Made by a program: the position numbers and the translations under genes
DNA from: Komagataella phaffii GS115
Taxonomy: Eukaryota; Ascomycota; Pichiomycetes; Pichiales; Pichiaceae
NCBI RefSeq assembly: GCF_000027005.1
Contig: NC_012963.1
Coordinates: 1 to 64,000, forward strand
Length of the DNA: 64,000 nt
Reading direction: 5' to 3'
Notes under the pieces: model-generated
The model's input: the letters and a program-made list of their open reading frames with translations, nothing else
What the model was told of the DNA's origin: nothing
The model's database searches: none
In this document: piece after piece, positions 39,526-48,600 of the stretch
Layout of the letters: each line of letters opens with the position of its first letter
How positions within the stretch are numbered: position 1 is the first letter of the stretch

Positions 39526-42300
39526 ATGTCATATTGGACCCCCGATCCACAGGCTGTCGAACAGCTTCAGTTGATATTGAATGGGACTGTTTCTGGTTCT
39601 CAAAGTATCATTGCAGAGGCTACCGAGGCCCTGACGCAAGCGCGTCAACAACCCGACTTTGAGAATTATCTACTGCACATACTCCTAAGCAATAATGGCA
39701 CAGACTCTCAGATTAGGGCATCGGCTGGGCTAACCCTAAAGAATAGTATCATGCTCAAAGAATTTGCCGAAAAGCCAGATAGTGTTAAACACCACATTTT
39801 GAATGAGATACTCAAGGGTCTAGTGGATAGTGACTCTTTAGTGAGAAACATTACTGGTAATGTTGTCACATCTCTATTTTCCCTGTTCGGAGTCAAAGGC
39901 TGGCCACAAGTCCTTGTCCAGCTGCTAGATCTTGCCTCTAGTGAGGGACAAGAAAAAGCTCAAGAGGGAGCCATTAACGCTTTAGCCAAGATCTGCGAGG
40001 ATTCCTCGGTGGATCTAGACAAAAGCTACAATGGTGAGACACCTTCCGAGTTTATAGTTCCTAGGCTATTACAGCTCATGAACTCTCCAATTCCACGCGT
40101 TAGGGCCAAAAGTGTCACTTGTATTAATCTCTTTTTATTGATTAAAAGTTCTGCTATCATGAGTCGCTTGGATGAATACATGCAGAAATTGTTTGTTTTA
40201 GCTACTGACCAGGATGGCAGTGTTAGAAGAAGTATCTGTACTGCTTTCGTGGACATCTTAGACGCAGATCAGATAAAACTTCAGCCTCACTTGGACGGCG
40301 TAATAAACTACTGTCTACACTCTGTAAATGATCAGGATGAAGAAGTAGCCCTGGAAGCTTGTGAATTTCTTCTCGGCCTCTCCACTTCGTTGTTGGATGA
40401 ATCCTTGTTGGTTAAAAAGTTACCACAGATTATCCCCACTCTGCTTAGCAAGATGGCATACTCAGAATTAGATATCTTTTTGATTGAGAATCAAGATGCA
40501 AAAGATGATGCCACTGAAGCTGATAGAGATGAAGATATCAAGCCACAGATGGCCAAAAGTAAAAACAGCAACCGTGCTACTTCTTCGAAAAAGGAGAGAG
40601 ATACCAGCCAGTTAGAAGACAACAATGATTCTGAGGACGACAGTGATGACGATGATGGATCAGATCTATCTGAGTGGAACCTCAGAAAGTGTGCTGCTGC
40701 TACACTTGATGTACTGGCCACCAACTTCCCCCAAGAGGTGTTAGATATTGTTTTCCCTATTGTCAGGGAGCGTATAATGTCTCCGGAATGGCCTGTCGTT
40801 GAGGCTTCGTTGCTTGCTTTAGGTGCCATTGCAGACGGTTGTATTGACCTTGCAAAACCTCAATTACCTGAATTAATACCATTTTTCGTTGAGAAGTTGA
40901 AGGCTCCGCAACCCCGTGTCCGTCAGATTACTTGCTGGACTCTTGGAAGATATGCCCAATGGGTTTGTACTGAGGCTGGATCTGGAGGAAGATATGGAGC
41001 TTACTTTTTGCCCACCTTCCAAGCTATAATGACTTGTGCTCTTGATAATAAAAAGGTTGTTCAGGAAAGTGCTTGTTCGTCCTTGGCCAATTTTGTTGAA
41101 GCTACAGACCAATCAATGATTACGCCACTAGTTGAGCCTCTTTTGTACCACTTCCAGCAATGTTTCAAGACTTACCAGAGGAAAAATTTGATCATCCTCT
41201 ATGATGCTGTGCAAACTTTTGTGGAGAAGGCAGGTGAAATGATTCAGGCAAACGAAGGCTATATCAGTTTACTTCTTCCTCCTCTTATTGAAAAATGGCA
41301 ACAATTCAGCGATGATGACCAAGACCTATGGCCATTGTTAGAGTGTATGTCCACAGTTGCTGCGTCTTTAGGAGAATCATTTGCTCAGTATGCTGTTCCT
41401 GTGTACGAGAGAGCTATCAACATATTGCAAACCTGTGTTGAACAAGACCAAAGATGTCAGACTAGTGAGCTGATAACTCCGCCAGAGAAAGATTTTATAG
41501 TCACATCCATCGATTTGATTGACGGTTTGGTTCAGGGATTGACTACTCATAGTGCTGAGCTCATTAAGCAGTTCAATAGCAACGAAAGGAACTTGATGCA
41601 TTTGCTGCTGATCTGTTTTGAGGATTCTTTTGACGACGTCCGTCAATCCGCATTTGCACTGCTTGGAGACTTGTCTATTTTTTTGCTGAATGACATAGTC
41701 AAACCATACTTGCATCAAGTCATGATCTGCATTGACAATGAAATCAAACACCGTAACTACAACAGTAACGCTGTTTGTAATAATGCCACTTGGGCTTTGG
41801 GTGAAATTTCTATGCGACTTTCCAAGGAGGAAATAACGCCATATCTTCCTAGTTTTGTCTCGCTGTTGATTCCACTCTTAGAAGCTTCAGATATGCAGAG
41901 TACTGTCCTTGAAAATGCTGCAATTACCATCGGCCGCATGGGAATCTCTTCCAACGAAGCTCTTGCTCCCTATGCTAATGATTTCATCAATCAATGGTGT
42001 AAACTTATGCTATACTTGGAGGAGAACGAAGAAAAAGAAACATCTTTTATTGGAATGTGCAGGATATTATCAGTTGATCCCAGGAACTTGGTCATATCGA
42101 ATAGACAGGCCGGATTAGCAGGACTCACTAATTTTCTCCGCTGTGTGTTATACTACGAATCTCCTAGTGAAGAACTCTATAGAATGTTTTTCACTTTGTT
42201 GAATGGATTCAGCGCTTACTTCGGTTCTGAATGGAACGTGATAGTGTCTGCTTTAGACCAGCAAGAGAGAGATTTGCTTCAGGCACGGTACAACGTTTAA
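39526..42300 (+). CDS. KAP104: Karyopherin beta-2 / transportin (Kap104)
   Basis: The product is 924 residues, the length of yeast Kap104, with an ATG in good context. It is built of HEAT repeats throughout, beginning 'W-x-P-D-P-Q-A-V-E-Q-L-Q-L-I-L' and including 'SQIRASAGLTLKN' and 'VRQITCWTLGRYAQW'. A long acidic loop at about residues 325-385 (Asp/Glu/Ser-rich, 'DSEDDSDDDDGSDLSEW') corresponds to the HEAT-8 loop that lets RanGTP displace cargo in this family. Kap104 imports proteins with PY-type nuclear signals, such as mRNA-binding Nab2 and Hrp1, and shuttles between cytosol and nucleus. It is convergent with DAL1 (66 bases between stops). Confidence 0.95.
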   Translation: MSYWTPDPQAVEQLQLILNGTVSGSQSIIAEATEALTQARQQPDFENYLLHILLSNNGTDSQIRASAGLTLKNSIMLKEFAEKPDSVKHHILNEILKGLVDSDSLVRNITGNVVTSLFSLFGVKGWPQVLVQLLDLASSEGQEKAQEGAINALAKICEDSSVDLDKSYNGETPSEFIVPRLLQLMNSPIPRVRAKSVTCINLFLLIKSSAIMSRLDEYMQKLFVLATDQDGSVRRSICTAFVDILDADQIKLQPHLDGVINYCLHSVNDQDEEVALEACEFLLGLSTSLLDESLLVKKLPQIIPTLLSKMAYSELDIFLIENQDAKDDATEADRDEDIKPQMAKSKNSNRATSSKKERDTSQLEDNNDSEDDSDDDDGSDLSEWNLRKCAAATLDVLATNFPQEVLDIVFPIVRERIMSPEWPVVEASLLALGAIADGCIDLAKPQLPELIPFFVEKLKAPQPRVRQITCWTLGRYAQWVCTEAGSGGRYGAYFLPTFQAIMTCALDNKKVVQESACSSLANFVEATDQSMITPLVEPLLYHFQQCFKTYQRKNLIILYDAVQTFVEKAGEMIQANEGYISLLLPPLIEKWQQFSDDDQDLWPLLECMSTVAASLGESFAQYAVPVYERAINILQTCVEQDQRCQTSELITPPEKDFIVTSIDLIDGLVQGLTTHSAELIKQFNSNERNLMHLLLICFEDSFDDVRQSAFALLGDLSIFLLNDIVKPYLHQVMICIDNEIKHRNYNSNAVCNNATWALGEISMRLSKEEITPYLPSFVSLLIPLLEASDMQSTVLENAAITIGRMGISSNEALAPYANDFINQWCKLMLYLEENEEKETSFIGMCRILSVDPRNLVISNRQAGLAGLTNFLRCVLYYESPSEELYRMFFTLLNGFSAYFGSEWNVIVSALDQQERDLLQARYNV

Positions 42301-42366
42301 AAAGTATATAGCTGTATAGTAGGAATGTAATATGTTACAGGATTCATATATAGAGGAAAAAAGAAA

Positions 42367-44352
42367 TCAATGGAATCTTGGTTCCAAAAGCAAATCTCCC
42401 ATTGGGATGGTAGATACCCCCTTACCAAGAGCGTAGACCGAGTTACCCCTAAGAATTGTCTCCACAACTCTGCCGCTAAAATTGACACCATTGTAGGCTG
42501 TGAGTTTGTTTTTGAAGAAAGTTTTCGCAGTCTCCACAGTATACTCAATATCAGGATCGAAAACAGCAAAATCAGCATCATAACCAACAGCTATGCGACC
42601 CTTGCGATGATGTAATCCAGCCTGCTTGGCAGTGTTCAGCGAAGTCCATTTCGCAATTTCTGTGAAGGAAATAGGCTCATCCAGTTTGCGACCTTCTGTC
42701 CACAAGATAGGTAATCCTAAACCGACCGATGCAATTCCTCCCCAGGCAGCAAAGAAGTCACCATTACCTAGGTCTTTCAAGTCCGGCGTGCAAGGAGAAT
42801 GATCCGAAACTACGGTGGTAATGACGTTCTTGCGTAAAGCCTGCCAAAGAAGCTGTCTGTTGGATTCTGTTCTAATAGGTGGACAGCACTTGAACTCAGT
42901 GTGACCATCGGGAATGTTCTCGGCGGCAAACATTAAGTAATGGAAGCAGGTTTCAGCGGTTATTTTCAATCCATCTTCAATGGCAGCACGTAACAGTGGA
43001 ACGGCCTCATGGGTTGCCAGATGGACAATATGTAAAGGAACTGTGGGGTTCTTTTGAGCGCAAGCGATGATCTCTCCAATTGCGGTAGTTTCAAAAGAGT
43101 CTGGTCTGGATGCCAAAAACGAAGCGTATGCTCTGGAATCGACAGTCTCCAGCACAGAGTCTTCAACTGCTGCAATTGCTAATGGGGATTTCGCATTGTA
43201 CTCGTCTGAATCTTCATCGTATATGACGAATTGACCGTGACGGGCTTTCCTCTCTAACTCTAGTTCTCGTTCACGTTCCTGATAGTATTCGTTGGTGAAT
43301 GGTTTGAGTTCTGGAGACTTGGCCAACCTTGCGGCACGGCCATAGATTGGCTCTGACGAAGCCAGGTAAGGCGATTTAGCCAGAGCTTTGGCCTGTGAAT
43401 CTGTCAATACCGAATGATTGATTGAACGAGCGTGGACATGGGGGAGCTTGCAATGAGAATGATCTTCTTCCTTGGCGCTTGGCTGCACGGCCTTTCTAAG
43501 AAGATCTTTGACTGGAGCGGGAGCCCGTTTAATAAAGGACTGTGACATTCCTAGGTCTAACTTTTCAATGTCATCGTGAAGTAGATCTGAGCAAGATTTT
43601 GGGGTATTGGATACATTTGTAGAAGCAGGGGTGGTCAGCTTGGTTCCGGAGCTGAATCCAGATTCCAACGAAACGGAGCTGGAATCGGAATCACCAGTTA
43701 CGCTGTCAACGTTTTGAATCCTATCGGCTCCTTTTGGAGAAGAAATTGAGGCACATGGCTGCATCTCATCGTGGAACATCAATATCGTGTGCAGACCCGA
43801 GACCTTCTCCATGGCTTTTTCAATGTATCCGATCGTGATGGCCGGAAACTCTTCCACACCCGAATCAAGCAGGAATCCTTTGAAGCCACGAACACCGGCA
43901 TGAACCAGAGGCACCAAATCCTCTATATTGTCGGGTACGAGACCACCCCAGAAACCTACGTCGCACCAACACTGGCCCTGTGCCGCTGCGATCTTCAGAT
44001 TCAGGTTCAACACGGTTGTGGTGGGTGGGATCGCATTCAAAGGCATATCTACCACGGTAGTCACACCTCCCGAAGCAGCCGACTGCGTCCCTGTTGCAAA
44101 GCCTTCCCACTCCGTCCTTCCTGGCTCGTTCAGATGTACGTGGGCATCGACCAGTCCGGGCAAGATCACCAAGGGTGTCAGATTTCGATAGTCTGAGGGT
44201 AAAACATTGTACGCCTGGAGTAGCGGGTCCGTCGGAGATAGGACCTTGTTGATTATCTCAATTATTTTACCATTGTGAAGAGAGAAGATTATCGTGGCAG
44301 GGATGACCTGTTCATCGATGACCACCTTGGTAGAGGATATAGCTCTTGACAT
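42367..44352 (-). CDS. DAL1: Allantoinase with a ~200-residue internal insertion
   Basis: The product is 661 residues from the ATG at 44352; the open frame extends to 44379 only through a TTG. Allantoinase opens the hydantoin ring of allantoin to give allantoate, the first step in using it as nitrogen source. The amidohydrolase metal site is visible: H71-x-H73 in 'DAHVHLNEPG', the lysine in 'RGFKGFLLD' (carbamylated in the family), His in 'HIVHLATHE', and the catalytic Asp in 'VVSDHSPCTPDLK'. Residues of about 200-403 are an insertion placed between 'FHDEMQP' and 'SRAYASFLASRPDS'; yeast Dal1 is about 460 residues and runs straight through. The insert is Ser- and charge-rich with three KSP motifs. 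The gene is divergent from UGA2, and GATAAG sites lie upstream. Confidence 0.93.
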   Translation of the reverse strand: MSRAISSTKVVIDEQVIPATIIFSLHNGKIIEIINKVLSPTDPLLQAYNVLPSDYRNLTPLVILPGLVDAHVHLNEPGRTEWEGFATGTQSAASGGVTTVVDMPLNAIPPTTTVLNLNLKIAAAQGQCWCDVGFWGGLVPDNIEDLVPLVHAGVRGFKGFLLDSGVEEFPAITIGYIEKAMEKVSGLHTILMFHDEMQPCASISSPKGADRIQNVDSVTGDSDSSSVSLESGFSSGTKLTTPASTNVSNTPKSCSDLLHDDIEKLDLGMSQSFIKRAPAPVKDLLRKAVQPSAKEEDHSHCKLPHVHARSINHSVLTDSQAKALAKSPYLASSEPIYGRAARLAKSPELKPFTNEYYQERERELELERKARHGQFVIYDEDSDEYNAKSPLAIAAVEDSVLETVDSRAYASFLASRPDSFETTAIGEIIACAQKNPTVPLHIVHLATHEAVPLLRAAIEDGLKITAETCFHYLMFAAENIPDGHTEFKCCPPIRTESNRQLLWQALRKNVITTVVSDHSPCTPDLKDLGNGDFFAAWGGIASVGLGLPILWTEGRKLDEPISFTEIAKWTSLNTAKQAGLHHRKGRIAVGYDADFAVFDPDIEYTVETAKTFFKNKLTAYNGVNFSGRVVETILRGNSVYALGKGVSTIPMGDLLLEPRFH

Positions 44353-45315
44353 GGTAAAGTAAGGAAGAAAGGTACACAAAGTCTTCTGAGGTAAAAGGAA
44401 GGGTTAAGATGGTGGAGCGCATGAAGAATTTTTATTTCTTGCATGGGACATTAATCATAGATAAGAGATTGGAGGATTTGAACCTAAAAAAAAAAGTAAA
44501 AAAAAAAAATACTGGAACGTCTTATCAGATATGGAAATACCCGAATTAGATCACAAAAGATCTCTACAACTCTTCTACTAGAATTGCTGATAAGCGTACA
44601 AAGTAACATTATCTCCTGTCACTTCAAAACAAGGTTCGAAACAAGGTATAGATAGTGGGGTTACTTTGTTTCAGAACATTTCCTCCATGGCATGTTAACT
44701 GTCTGGAGAGCCGGCGCATTTCGCCGACAGCACGGTTCAGAGTTTAGTGGTGCATACACGACGGGATACAACGCTTCAGGATTTGTGTTTTGCAAGACTG
44801 GAGGTTTCAGCTTAAAAGTCGCGCTTCTCCTATTGTTTCCACTATGACATCGGTGGAGATAGCAGGAAGACATTATGGGGGTTTCCAACGGTTAAGTGCT
44901 GTGCTTGGAAAAACAATCCAGTCTGTAATGCAAGTTGGGATATATGCTCTATAGTGTCCTTGGCTTCTATTGCTCATTGCTCTTCTGTCTTCAACGTGGT
45001 CAATAGAGAACGATTGATTCATCTAGTGGTACCCTGGCTTGTCTTCCATCTGGGACCGTCAATTAGCTCGGAATCACTTGATAATACTCATTATACCAAT
45101 TGACATCCAAACGCAGTCTGGTAATGCTAACAGTTAGATTCTTTTGGCTGTTCTAGCCCTCTTTTGTATTCTCTTCTTTCCTACCAGCCTCAGAGTTTGC
45201 TCTCTCAATATGGCAATCCGCCATATATGCCGCGCGGCTTTCTTTTGCTATTTCAGTTTGCCCTATCTAGTATCAAAATTCCCCAGGATATATAAGTTAA
45301 GAAAAGCCCTGGTAG
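44353..45315. promoter_or_regulatory. Divergent DAL1-UGA2 intergenic region with GATAAG sites
   Basis: The region is 963 bases with no convincing gene. GATAAG sites lie at 44460-44465 (plus), 44521-44526 (minus) and 44589-44594 (plus), about 110, 170 and 240 bases before the DAL1 ATG. They match the GATA-factor sites (Gln3/Gat1) used in yeast nitrogen catabolite control. A run of A (44488-44509) is nearby. On the UGA2 side GGATATATAAG (about 45288) is the likely TATA. Confidence 0.6.
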
Positions 45316-46830
45316 ATGAATTCTCTCAGTAAAGCTGCCAAAATGTCCATTAGTTCCTTAGCAAGCACATACGGCATCAAGAATGTCAACCTCCTGAGAA
45401 CCCAGGGTTTCATTGACGGCAAATGGGTAGGCGATAGCACTTCTACATTTGATGTCACCAACCCTGCAACCGATGACTTATTACTCAAGGTGTCCAATTT
45501 GACTGTTGATGATGCCCACAAAGCCATAAAGAGTTCTTCGGATGCTTTCAAAAGTTTTAAAACCACCACTGCCCGTTACAGAGCAGATATCCTAAACAAG
45601 ATGTACCATTTGCTAATGGACAATGTCGATGACTTGGCTATCATTTGCTCTCTAGAGAACGGAAAACCGGTCGCTGATTCCGCCGGTGAGGTCAAATATG
45701 CCGCTTCCTTCTATCAATGGTTTGGTGAAGAGGCACAACGTTTAACGGGAGATGTAATCCCCTCCAACATCCCCTCAAACAGAATCATCACTGTGAAGCA
45801 ACCTGTTGGTGTTGTGGGAATCTTGACTCCGTGGAATTTCCCTCTTGCTATGATTTCCAGGAAGGTTGGAGCTGCCATTGCAACCGGTTGTACCGCTGTG
45901 GTCAAGCCTGCATCTGAGACTCCATTGTCAGCCCTTGCCATGGCATATTTGGCACACGAAGCTGGATTGCCTAAGGGTGTTTTCAACATCTTGCCTGTGG
46001 ACCATGCGACTACGAAGTCTATAGGAGAACTTTTCTGTGAGGATGACACCATTAAAAAAGTGTCCTTCACTGGTTCTACTGGAGTTGGAAGTGTCTTGAT
46101 GACTCAATCCGCTAAGACTTTGAAGAAGCTTTCGTTTGAGCTCGGTGGTAACGCTCCATTCATCGTTTTTGAAGATGCAGACATTGACAAGGCTGTAGAA
46201 GGGGCTTTGATATCTAAATTGAGACAATCAGGGCAAACCTGTGTGTGTGCCAACAGATTGTACATCCATGAGTCAATTTACGATGAATTTACAGAAAAAT
46301 TGGTTGCAAAGGTAAAGAAATGCAAACTGGGCAATGGTCTTACAGAAGGCACTACACACGGACCTCTCGTCCACAGTAGAGCTGTTGATAAAGTTCAACA
46401 ACATGTTAAGGACTGTTTGGACAAAGGAGCCACTCTTTTGTTAGGTGGTAAAGTAAGAACCGATTTGGGGCCAAATTTCCATGATTTGACCGTCATTGGC
46501 GATGTGACCCAAGAGATGGCAGTTGCACACGAGGAAACATTTGGACCATTGGTTCCTCTCATAAAGTTCAGCTCCGAGGAGCAAGTACTAGAATGGGCAA
46601 ACGACACAGAATTTGGTCTTGCTGGCTACTTTTTCACCAACAACTACTCACGAATCTTTAGATTGGGTGAGCAAATCGAATGTGGTATGGTTGGTATCAA
46701 TACTGGTGCCATCTCTGAGGCCGCTGTACCATTTGGTGGTATTAAGCACTCCGGTTTTGGTAGAGAGGGTTCCAAGTACGGTGTCAACGATTACATCAAC
46801 ATCAAGACCATGGTGATTGGAGGACTCTGA
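45316..46830 (+). CDS. UGA2: Succinate-semialdehyde dehydrogenase
   Basis: The product is 504 residues from the first ATG, or 495 from a second in-frame ATG at 45343. The second has the better context (AAAATGTCC against TAGATGAAT). The enzyme oxidises succinate semialdehyde to succinate with NAD(P), the last step of GABA use. The aldehyde dehydrogenase core is complete: 'TPWNFPLAMISRK', 'KPASETPLSA', the coenzyme loop 'FTGSTGVGS', the general base E275 in 'FELGGNAP' and the catalytic C309 in 'SGQTCVCANR'. 'RQSGQTCVCANR' is typical of the SSADH branch. The nine-residue extension (MNSLSKAAK) is basic but too short to be a convincing mitochondrial signal. It is divergent from DAL1. Confidence 0.94.
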   Translation: MNSLSKAAKMSISSLASTYGIKNVNLLRTQGFIDGKWVGDSTSTFDVTNPATDDLLLKVSNLTVDDAHKAIKSSSDAFKSFKTTTARYRADILNKMYHLLMDNVDDLAIICSLENGKPVADSAGEVKYAASFYQWFGEEAQRLTGDVIPSNIPSNRIITVKQPVGVVGILTPWNFPLAMISRKVGAAIATGCTAVVKPASETPLSALAMAYLAHEAGLPKGVFNILPVDHATTKSIGELFCEDDTIKKVSFTGSTGVGSVLMTQSAKTLKKLSFELGGNAPFIVFEDADIDKAVEGALISKLRQSGQTCVCANRLYIHESIYDEFTEKLVAKVKKCKLGNGLTEGTTHGPLVHSRAVDKVQQHVKDCLDKGATLLLGGKVRTDLGPNFHDLTVIGDVTQEMAVAHEETFGPLVPLIKFSSEEQVLEWANDTEFGLAGYFFTNNYSRIFRLGEQIECGMVGINTGAISEAAVPFGGIKHSGFGREGSKYGVNDYINIKTMVIGGL

Positions 46831-47055
46831 ACTCGCCGTTCATTTTGTATAGTTTGTTTATTTAAGGAGGTTGACTAAAATTACGATATTTAATATAGAG
46901 GATAATTATTGCTAAGGAAGATTTCGGAAGTTCCATTATCTGTGCTCGATTTAATTCACCTTCGGATGTCTACTCGATATCCTTCCACCAGGAACCTCTT
47001 GGTATAACACGCTTTGGTTTCACCTTCCAGTGTCTTTTCAGATCAGCTGATAGTT

Positions 47056-48600
47056 ATGGATCTGTATGAGCAATGTCCGAGCTCAGAACTTTTGTTGAAC
47101 GAACGATTTGAGCCTTTGCTGACGGTGCTGACTAAGGCGTGGATACTTACTTCTGATATAGTCATTTCCTCCCCACAAGACATACACAAACGTGTCTCCA
47201 ATTTGACAGGGGGAAAACTGACTATATCGCTGAATGAACTGATAGTATTTAGAAGTCTCTTGATGAAGGAATTGAACTCGCAAATTGAGTCCAACTTGGT
47301 GAACTTGAACACATCAATGCTCCAAGAGCAAACACTGAAGCTGAATGATTTATCTTTTACCACGGGAGATGAATTATTGGATTACTATCTACGGGGAGAG
47401 TATGACGATAACGTCGTTTTGCCCTTGGGTTATCTGATAGAAGTGACAGGAGGCAGTTCATGCGGCAAATCTCATTTCCTGATGCAATTTTGTCTTACAG
47501 TGCAGTTACCGATTCAACTTGGAGGCTTAGGGGCCGACCTAGAGGCGCCAGAGTCTGAACGAACTAACGAGTGCAAAGCTGTTTATGTTTCCACAGAGGG
47601 GTATATGGAAACTAGACGGTTAAGTGAAATGTGTGACTATTATGGAAATATCATGACAACCAATGGAATTGCTGATTCGGATCTGTATCCGTCAACCTCA
47701 AATGTCTTGCAAATTCAGTGTTCAGATTTAGAAACGCAAGACCACATTATTTTTGTACAGCTTCCAGCTTTACTAGAGAAAGAATCAGGAAAGGTGAAAC
47801 TGATCTGCATAGATAGCATTTCGCATCATGTAAGAGTGGAATTCGAAAACCGATCATACCAAGAGTCAATGGCTCGGAATACTTATCTTTACGACTTGAG
47901 CAGACATTTGAAACGGCTGGCAAAACAGTATGAGGTTTGCATTGTTTTTAGCAACCAAGTCAGTGACAAGCCTATTACTAAACTCATTAGTAATGATCGA
48001 CTTGCCCTAGATTATCAACTGGGCTGGATGAGCGGCTGGTCCAACGAAACTATCCTGTATAGACAAAACTATCAGGATGATGATGGAGACGCAGACGCTT
48101 CGTTCACGTCAAGTAGCAGAAAAAGAGATTTCTCAAGTATGACTGAAGAGGACTTTGCAGATGAGGAAGATGACGGCACCAAAGAGGATACGGACACTGA
48201 CGAGAGAAATTTCACTCTTCAAGATGAATTATCATTCACAGAACAGATCAAACTAGACAAGCATGAGTATCTATTTGGGAATGAAGTTACTAAATTAAAA
48301 GAGACCAAAATTCCTGCTCTTGGGTATTTATGGAATACATTAATTGATGTGCGCATTGTGTTGTTCAAAAACAGCAGACCGATAATTGATGAAAATTTAA
48401 TCGATAGCATGGCTTTTGATTTAGGATTATCAGACTTTAAAAACATCGATCAGCTAAAAGAAAACCGAATGATGAATGAAGGGAATTGGGCAACAGAGAG
48501 ATGGTGCAGACTTTGTTTCAGTCCATTCAACGGGTATTCAAGTGATAAGGTCCAAAGATTTGAGATCTGGAAAGGTGGTATAAGGGGGGTGGTTAACTAA
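47056..48600 (+). CDS. RAD57: Rad51 paralogue Rad57, recombinational repair
   Basis: The product is 514 residues from the ATG at 47056; the longer frame to 47014 opens with TTG. The N-terminus 'MDLYEQCPSSELL' and following 'PLLTVLTKAWILTSDIV' fit Rad57. Walker A is at 132-139 (GGSSCGKS), and Walker B is in 'KLICIDSIS'. The RecA-type core continues to 'IVFSNQVSD'. Rad55-Rad57 is the mediator heterodimer that stabilises Rad51 filaments in homologous recombination. An acidic low-complexity insert ('DDDGDADASF', 'EEDFADEEDDGTKEDTDTD') sits at about 337-390, which helps explain why it is longer than yeast Rad57 (460). Its stop overlaps the MAF1 stop by eight bases on the opposite strand. Confidence 0.88.
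   Translation: MDLYEQCPSSELLLNERFEPLLTVLTKAWILTSDIVISSPQDIHKRVSNLTGGKLTISLNELIVFRSLLMKELNSQIESNLVNLNTSMLQEQTLKLNDLSFTTGDELLDYYLRGEYDDNVVLPLGYLIEVTGGSSCGKSHFLMQFCLTVQLPIQLGGLGADLEAPESERTNECKAVYVSTEGYMETRRLSEMCDYYGNIMTTNGIADSDLYPSTSNVLQIQCSDLETQDHIIFVQLPALLEKESGKVKLICIDSISHHVRVEFENRSYQESMARNTYLYDLSRHLKRLAKQYEVCIVFSNQVSDKPITKLISNDRLALDYQLGWMSGWSNETILYRQNYQDDDGDADASFTSSSRKRDFSSMTEEDFADEEDDGTKEDTDTDERNFTLQDELSFTEQIKLDKHEYLFGNEVTKLKETKIPALGYLWNTLIDVRIVLFKNSRPIIDENLIDSMAFDLGLSDFKNIDQLKENRMMNEGNWATERWCRLCFSPFNGYSSDKVQRFEIWKGGIRGVVN

Noticed and set aside
44465..44545. A minus-strand GGTTCAAATCC that matches the tRNA B box
   Set aside because: The T-arm pairs poorly and the place of the tRNA body is poly(A/T), so no cloverleaf can form.
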